A stretch of 9,661 nucleotides of DNA from positions 1 through 9,661 of the forward strand of contig SKTQ01000128.1 in the NCBI GenBank assembly GCA_007122505.1. Reading direction: 5' to 3'. Shown here one piece after another: positions 5,025 through 9,661 of the stretch. The notes under the pieces are model-generated. The model was not told the DNA's origin. It did not search any database and saw only the letters and a list, made by a program, of their open reading frames with translations. Within the stretch, counting starts at the first letter, position 1. Every line of letters begins with the position of its first letter. The position numbers and the translations under genes were made by a program. This DNA is from Bacteroidales bacterium. Lineage in GTDB: Bacteria > Bacteroidota > Bacteroidia > Bacteroidales > UBA7960.

Positions 5025-6632
5025 CTACATCCTATAAACCCCGCTCGTCGGTTCACCATAGGGCTTATTCAGCGAAACGGCGATGGCCATGGCCACCACC
5101 TGCCTGGTTTGCATCGGTTCGATGATTCCGTCGTCCCACAGGCGTGATGAACTGTAATAGGGAGAGCCTTCGGTTTCATATTTTTTCAGGATGCTTTCTT
5201 TCATGGCTTCTATTTCCGCAGGATCGGCTTTTTGACCTTTGGCCTCCATCTGGTCGATCTTTACCTGGGCCAGCACCATCGCCGCCTGTTGCCCGCCCAT
5301 CACAGATATGCGGGCCCCCGGCCACATAAACAGGAAATGTGGGTCGAACGCCCTGCCTGCCATGGCATAATTCCCGGCACCGTAAGATCCGCCGGTGATA
5401 ATGGTGATCTTTGGCACAGAAGCATTGGCCACGGCATGTACCAGCTTCGACCCGTCCCTGGCAAGACCTGCATTTTCATAAACTTTTCCCACCATAAAAC
5501 CGGTAATGTTTTGCAGAAAAAGTATAGGTATTTTCCTGAAATTGCATAACTGGATAAAATGCGTGCCCTTCAGGGATGATTCGGCAAACAATACGCCGTT
5601 GTTGGCGATGATACCCACCGGATAGCCCATTATGCGAGCAAAACCTGTAACAAGGGTGGTGGCATAGCGGGATTTGAACTCGTGAAAGCGGCTGCCATCC
5701 GTAAGCCTGGCAATAATCTCATAAGGGTCGGTCTGCTTTTTCTGGTCGGACTGGAGAATGCCTGTCAATTCCGCGGGGTCATATTTTGGTTCTTCCGGGC
5801 TTATGACTTCCAGCATTTGCTTTGTTCTTGGTTGCAGTGTTTCAAAAATGCTGCGGCAAATGGAAATGGCATGCTGATCATTTTCTGCAAAGTGGTCGGC
5901 AACACCCGACTTTGTGGTATGCACTTCAGCACCGCCCAGCTCTTCGGGGGTTACGATCTCGCCGGTAGCGGCCTTTACAAGCGGCGGCCCGCCGATAAAA
6001 ATAGTGCCCTGGTTTTTTACGATAATGGTTTCGTCGCTCATGGCCGGAATATAGGCACCACCTGCCGTACACGATCCCATCACCAGTGCAATCTGCGGGC
6101 AACCCTGTGCAGAAAGTCTTGCCTGGTTAAAAAATATGCGGCCGAAATCATCCCTGTCAGGAAATACCTCTGCCTGCTCAGGGAGAAAGACCCCTCCCGA
6201 ATCAACCATATAGACGCAGGGAAGGTTGTTTTGCATGGCAATCTCCTGCGCCCTGATATGTTTGCGAATGGTCTCCTTTACATATGTGCCGCCTTTTACG
6301 GTTGCGTCATTAGCGATGATCACGGCTTCCTTCCCATGTATCACACCGATACCGGTAACAATACCCGCTGCGGGAAAACTGTCCCTGTATTGTCCGTTAG
6401 CCGCCAGCGTCGACAATTCAAGGAATGGCGTGCCCGGATCCAGCAATAAATCAATCCGTTCGCGGGCGAGCAGCTTGCCACGGGCCCTGTGCTTTTCAAT
6501 GGCATGGTCAGGCCCTCCCTTCATCACACCGTGCATGATCTCGCGATGCCGCTCCAGGATTTGGGTATAACGCTTTTGATTATCAATAAATTCAGCGTCC
6601 TCTTTGTGAATATGTGATGGGATGGTATACAT
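5025..6632 (-). CDS. mccB: Methylcrotonyl-CoA carboxylase carboxyltransferase subunit (beta)
   Basis: This 535-residue carboxyltransferase subunit transfers CO2 from carboxybiotin to 3-methylcrotonyl-CoA, making 3-methylglutaconyl-CoA in leucine breakdown. Its length matches bacterial methylcrotonyl-CoA carboxylase beta subunits. Two crotonase-like halves are visible. The N half has GGTYVKETIRKH (114-125), MVDSGGVFLPEQAEVFPDRD (142-161), GSCTAGGAYIPAMSDE (186-201) and GGPPLVKAATGE (214-225). The C half has GYPVGIIANNGVLF (336-349), QNITGFMVG (374-382) and ITGGSYGAGNYAMAGRA (412-428), including the glycine-rich oxyanion and biotin-site elements. VFPDRDDFGRIFFNQ and MSDE favour methylcrotonyl- over propionyl- or acetyl-CoA carboxylase; geranyl-CoA carboxylase is a closer relative and harder to exclude. 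The start ATG at 6632 lies 51 nt after the amidohydrolase stop and lacks a Shine-Dalgarno. The partner subunit is at 1886-3868, beyond the repeat mosaic and the hydratase. Confidence 0.94.
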   Translation of the reverse strand: MYTIPSHIHKEDAEFIDNQKRYTQILERHREIMHGVMKGGPDHAIEKHRARGKLLARERIDLLLDPGTPFLELSTLAANGQYRDSFPAAGIVTGIGVIHGKEAVIIANDATVKGGTYVKETIRKHIRAQEIAMQNNLPCVYMVDSGGVFLPEQAEVFPDRDDFGRIFFNQARLSAQGCPQIALVMGSCTAGGAYIPAMSDETIIVKNQGTIFIGGPPLVKAATGEIVTPEELGGAEVHTTKSGVADHFAENDQHAISICRSIFETLQPRTKQMLEVISPEEPKYDPAELTGILQSDQKKQTDPYEIIARLTDGSRFHEFKSRYATTLVTGFARIMGYPVGIIANNGVLFAESSLKGTHFIQLCNFRKIPILFLQNITGFMVGKVYENAGLARDGSKLVHAVANASVPKITIITGGSYGAGNYAMAGRAFDPHFLFMWPGARISVMGGQQAAMVLAQVKIDQMEAKGQKADPAEIEAMKESILKKYETEGSPYYSSSRLWDDGIIEPMQTRQVVAMAIAVSLNKPYGEPTSGVYRM

Positions 6633-6683
6633 ACGTCATGTTTTGATATGTGATGCTGTTTTTGGTGATCTGAAACAGGATGA

Positions 6684-7964
6684 TCAGACAGTCATTTTGC
6701 TCCAAAGCCTTTTTGCATGCTCACGCGACTCCACGAAAATCTTTTCCTTATCAACAGTTTGTATTTGCCGGTTTTTGACGATCAGCTTTCCGTTGGCGAT
6801 CACGTCGCGCACATGGGCCGCGGTAAGGCCAAAGATGAAGTGTCCATAGAAATTATCGCTGTTCAGGGGTGTTGGACTGTCATAATCGAGCACCACCAGG
6901 TTGTTGGGACCATCACCGGCAAACCCGTTTTTTTGCAGGTAGCGGTGAACATTCCTGAAACGCTGATATAAGTCCGGCGGGGAAATGACATCACAATGCT
7001 GACCGGTAAAATAAGCCGCTTTGGAGCTCCTCAGCATGTCGCTGTGCATGCCATCGGTACCCAGCATGATGTTTTCTCCCAGGCCTGTGCCGTTAAAGCA
7101 TCCCACCTTATTTTTCAGATTGCTTTCCATATTTTCCACAATCCAGCATGGTTTGCTTTTAAAAATACTGCGCTCTTTGGCATCCAGATGTATCCCGTGT
7201 ACAAGGATCGTCTTGGATGAATCCATGACGCCGGCCTCGTTCAAACGTTCCGTCACCTGCTGGTAATAGTTTTGCAGACTGTGTTCCTGATCCCAGCGGT
7301 CTTCAGCCAGATGCATGTGTACGCCGGTGTCGTATTTTTTCATCAGCTTTACAGCTTTGTCCAGCGTGTCTGGTCCTACTGTAAAGGAAGCGTGTAAGCC
7401 TACCAGTCCTTGTCTTTTCTGCAGGTACCTTTCTGTTTCAGCAAGACCTGCTTCCGCTTTGTCTTTGCCGTCTCTGTCAGTCGCTTCATAACAAAGAAGG
7501 TGTGATATCCCGACCTCTTCAAAAGCATCGGCAATGATGTCGAGTGATCCCTTTATGGCATTGGGCGATGCATGATGATCAATAATGAAGGTAGAACCTA
7601 AGCGTGCAGCGGCCATGGCTGTCACAAGGGCACTGTAGCGAATGGTATCCTTGTCGAGTGCCTTATCAAGCCGCCACCAAATGAATTCCAGGATTTCCCG
7701 GAAATTTTCCGGTGATTTTGGAGGTGCAGGCATCCCCCTGGCAAGGGCAGAATACACATGATGATGCCCCACGGCAAAAGATTTGGTGATCAGTTTGCCG
7801 GTGCAGTCAAGGACTGTATGACCCGATATGTCTCCCGGGGCTTTATCGTTTCTGCCTGTAAGATGGATCGCGCCATCCGCACCCTCGTCCACCAATACAT
7901 CGGCCTGCACGAACTCCAGGCTTTCCCAGTGAATGAATGTTCCGTTTTTTAGTAAAACTCCCAT
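6684..7964 (-). CDS. ssnA: SsnA-family amidohydrolase (putative purine/N-heterocycle aminohydrolase)
   Basis: This is a 426-residue metal-dependent hydrolase of the amidohydrolase superfamily, TRZ/ATZ (deaminase-like) type, matching E. coli SsnA in length and motifs. Predicted metal ligands and catalytic residues are H67 and H69 (GHHHVYS), H218 with E221 (HMHLAED), H256 (LVHG) and D304 (LGTDGMHSDM). SsnA-specific marks are WWRLDKALD (96-104), IDHHASP (128-134) and YDSPTPL with GHFIFG near the C-terminus. The substrate of SsnA is not firmly established. The family co-occurs with selenium-dependent molybdenum hydroxylases in anaerobic purine/urate loci, and here such a hydroxylase is the preceding gene. 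The frame is open to 8018, but the ATG at 7964 (MGVLLKNG) aligns with the usual start; the longer version adds 18 residues without family character. The strand before the HxH motif reads ITKSFAV where most relatives have a Pro-Gly turn, so it may be a distinct SsnA-like clade. Confidence 0.85.
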   Translation of the reverse strand: MGVLLKNGTFIHWESLEFVQADVLVDEGADGAIHLTGRNDKAPGDISGHTVLDCTGKLITKSFAVGHHHVYSALARGMPAPPKSPENFREILEFIWWRLDKALDKDTIRYSALVTAMAAARLGSTFIIDHHASPNAIKGSLDIIADAFEEVGISHLLCYEATDRDGKDKAEAGLAETERYLQKRQGLVGLHASFTVGPDTLDKAVKLMKKYDTGVHMHLAEDRWDQEHSLQNYYQQVTERLNEAGVMDSSKTILVHGIHLDAKERSIFKSKPCWIVENMESNLKNKVGCFNGTGLGENIMLGTDGMHSDMLRSSKAAYFTGQHCDVISPPDLYQRFRNVHRYLQKNGFAGDGPNNLVVLDYDSPTPLNSDNFYGHFIFGLTAAHVRDVIANGKLIVKNRQIQTVDKEKIFVESREHAKRLWSKMTV

Positions 7965-8089
7965 AACACGTTGCTTGTTGATTAATGAATAAAGAAATCT
8001 TGATTTATGATCATTCAATTATTTGGACATGACTTCAGATTGTTTCATCCGACATGTTTTGGCTTTCGTTTTGCCGGTAATAGCCCTTA
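7965..8089 (-). other. Gap between xanthine dehydrogenase and amidohydrolase
   Basis: This 125-nt spacer has no gene. An AT-rich imperfect inverted repeat pairs AATGAATAAA (7984-7993) with TTTATGATCATT (8004-8015), with a 2-nt bulge and a 10-nt loop. I found no match to the TAnnTTTG promoter box on the minus strand and no GC-rich terminator, so read-through from the dehydrogenase gene into the amidohydrolase gene is plausible. Confidence 0.4.
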
Positions 8090-9661
8090 CTAAAACCGAT
8101 GAACAGGCAATTTGGTTCTTTTGTTACCGTCGAAAAATGTATAAGCATTGGCAACAGCAGCAGCCGTCGGCACCATCCCGATCTCCCCGATCCCTTTGGC
8201 TCCGTAAGGACCATGGGGATCTTTTTCTTCCACCCCGATAACCTTCACTTCAGGCATCTCTTTTGCCCGCCAGATACCCAAATCCTTCAGCCTGACCTGC
8301 TTTGGCCTGCCGTTTTCCATCTCCAGCTTTTCAGTAAGCGCGTATCCCAGGCCCATATGCACGGCACCATGGATCTGCCCTTCAAAAAGCGTAGGATTCA
8401 TGATCTTCCCGGCATCATGCGCGGCAACAACTTTTTTCACATTCCCGTTATCATCCAGAATAACAACCTGGGTGGCATAGCCATAGGCGAAATGTATTTT
8501 GGGGTCTTCAGCATTTTCGCCGGGTTTACACGTCCAGTCACAAATATATTCACCCCGGTATGTTTTTCCTGCGAGTTCTGCCAGCGGTTCATCCTTCTCC
8601 CGGTGCTTTTCCAAATCCTCTTTGATTTTTTTTGCTGCATCCAGAATGGCGTTGCCAAGCAATGCCGTACCCCTTGACGATGTTGTCATGCCCGTGGGCA
8701 CATCTTCACCTGTATCCACTGACACTTCCATAATCAGCGGGTCAATCCCGGTTTCCTGGTGGAGGGTCTGAATGGCCATGGTATGGATACCCTGCCCCAT
8801 TTCCGTCCAGCCATGGTGGATCAGCACCTTGCGGGCATCAACGATCTCGATCTTGACCTTACTCTCGTCGATCATACCGTTACCCACCCCTGAATTCTTA
8901 ATGCCGCAGGCAATGCCGGCATAGCTGGCATTCTTGAAATCGTCCTTTACCGCGTTTAGGGTTTTTCGCAGTCCCACGCCTTCCAGCTTTTGTCCGGTTG
9001 CAGTGGTGGCTCCGTCGGTAAGGGCATTGTCGTAGCGGATCTGCCACCTGTCGAAGCCCGCTTGCCGGCAAAGATCGTCAATACAGGATTCCAGGGCGAA
9101 AATGACCTGCGGAACACCAAACCCCCGCATGGCTCCCGATGGGATATTGTTGGTGTAAACGGTTTTGGCAGAGATGTCAACGGCAGGGACAGTATAACCT
9201 CCGGTGGCATGTCCCACAACACGTTCCATCACCTTTGTCCCCACGGAAGCATAAGCACCGGTATCGCCCACAGCATTAAGGGTGAGGGCTGTGAACCTGC
9301 CTTTGCTGTCGCAGGCTAACCGCATGTCCATCCATACCGGATGCCTTTTGGGGTGCATCCGTATGGATTCTTCCCGGTTCAGGTGAACCTTTACCGGCTT
9401 CTTCAGCAAGCGGCTGAAGAGTGCTGCATGCCCCTGCACACTGAGGTCCTCCTTACCACCAAAACCGCCGCCGTTAGATACCTGTGTTACATAAATAAGA
9501 CTTTCGCCGATGCCGAGCAATCGGGCAAGCTGTTTGCGGTCAACATATACCCCCTGACTCTGACTGTAAAGCCGGATCCCTTCCTTTTCAGGCAGGGCCA
9601 CGGCACATTCGGTTTCCAGGAAGGCATGTTCAACATGTTGCGTTTCAAATACACCTTCTGC
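8090..9661 (-). CDS. Selenium-dependent xanthine dehydrogenase-type molybdenum hydroxylase, partial, N-terminus outside window
   Basis: The last 523 residues of a xanthine dehydrogenase-family molybdopterin subunit are visible. The frame is open to the window edge. A GTG at 9601 is internal, because HVEHAFLETECA before it is normal family sequence. These enzymes hydroxylate purines such as hypoxanthine or xanthine at a Mo centre. Counting from the first visible residue, NGGGFGGKE (63-71), AMRGFGVPQ (177-185), EMGQGIHT (287-294), SSRGTALLGNA (328-338), HDAGKIMNP (415-423) and GPYGAKGIGEIGMVPTAAA (484-502) bind the cofactor. Glu71, Arg179 and Glu493 occupy the positions of bovine Glu802, Arg880 and Glu1261, as in true purine hydroxylases. 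The GAKGIGEIGMVPTA ending and the C-terminal FFDGNKRTKLP match what I recall of the selenium-dependent subfamily, often about 850 residues with an N-terminal 2Fe-2S domain. The SsnA neighbour supports this. Selenium is in the cofactor, not a selenocysteine, so it cannot be read from this sequence. Confidence 0.85.
   Translation of the reverse strand, partial: AEGVFETQHVEHAFLETECAVALPEKEGIRLYSQSQGVYVDRKQLARLLGIGESLIYVTQVSNGGGFGGKEDLSVQGHAALFSRLLKKPVKVHLNREESIRMHPKRHPVWMDMRLACDSKGRFTALTLNAVGDTGAYASVGTKVMERVVGHATGGYTVPAVDISAKTVYTNNIPSGAMRGFGVPQVIFALESCIDDLCRQAGFDRWQIRYDNALTDGATTATGQKLEGVGLRKTLNAVKDDFKNASYAGIACGIKNSGVGNGMIDESKVKIEIVDARKVLIHHGWTEMGQGIHTMAIQTLHQETGIDPLIMEVSVDTGEDVPTGMTTSSRGTALLGNAILDAAKKIKEDLEKHREKDEPLAELAGKTYRGEYICDWTCKPGENAEDPKIHFAYGYATQVVILDDNGNVKKVVAAHDAGKIMNPTLFEGQIHGAVHMGLGYALTEKLEMENGRPKQVRLKDLGIWRAKEMPEVKVIGVEEKDPHGPYGAKGIGEIGMVPTAAAVANAYTFFDGNKRTKLPVHRF

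Noticed and set aside
4843..5037. Plus-strand open frame of 64 codons in the repeat region
   Set aside because: It is built from the TTTGCG, hairpin and 7-bp repeats and has no gene-like features.
5682..6449. Plus-strand open frame of 255 codons
   Set aside because: It lies wholly antisense to the strongly conserved carboxyltransferase gene and has a cysteine/histidine-rich translation without family motifs; it is a shadow frame.
7965..8018. Longer start for the amidohydrolase
   Set aside because: The extra 18 residues have no family counterpart; MGVLLKNG at 7964 aligns with the usual N-terminus.
8099..8677. Plus-strand open frame of 192 codons
   Set aside because: It is antisense to the conserved molybdopterin subunit and shows no recognisable domain.
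9599..9601. GTG as start codon of the molybdenum hydroxylase
   Set aside because: The frame continues upstream to the window edge with typical family sequence, so this valine codon is internal.

Overview
This window looks like chromosomal DNA of a heterotrophic Bacteroidota (Bacteroidetes) bacterium, probably an anaerobic or facultative environmental lineage. The evidence is indirect. The six visible start codons have no recognisable Shine-Dalgarno sequence, which is typical of that phylum. The protein variants have a Bacteroidota flavour, and the largest gap carries short-period degenerate repeats of a kind I associate with such genomes. No taxonomic marker gene is present, so this placement is an inference.

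All seven genes lie on the minus strand, so transcription runs from high to low coordinates. First come two genes of a purine or molybdenum-hydroxylase module: the C-terminal 523 residues of a large molybdopterin subunit of the selenium-dependent xanthine dehydrogenase type (8090-9661, cut by the window edge) and an SsnA-family amidohydrolase (6684-7964). In other bacteria these two families co-occur in anaerobic purine/urate breakdown loci.

After only 51 nt follows a leucine-catabolism block in the order seen in liuB-liuC-liuD: carboxyltransferase subunit of methylcrotonyl-CoA carboxylase (5025-6632), 3-methylglutaconyl-CoA hydratase (3876-4652), and biotin carboxylase/biotin carrier subunit (1886-3868). 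Together they convert 3-methylcrotonyl-CoA to 3-methylglutaconyl-CoA and then HMG-CoA. An acyl-CoA dehydrogenase (624-1775) follows. It is not an orthodox isovaleryl-CoA dehydrogenase, because its catalytic glutamate is at the usual short-chain position. HMG-CoA lyase is not in the window. Last comes the N-terminal two thirds of a type 2 isopentenyl-diphosphate isomerase (1-605, cut by the window edge).

The most unusual DNA is the 372-bp gap at 4653-5024, which splits the carboxyltransferase gene from its pathway partners. It is a mosaic of four repeat types: sixteen in-register 8-bp units, a TTTGCG/CGCAAA inverted-repeat cluster, a perfect GGACAGG/CCTGTCC hairpin and five 7-bp units. I found no tRNA, rRNA, CRISPR array, insertion sequence or riboswitch. 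I see no clearly new multi-gene system. The points worth following are the repeat mosaic, the atypical dehydrogenase and the junction of purine and leucine catabolism.
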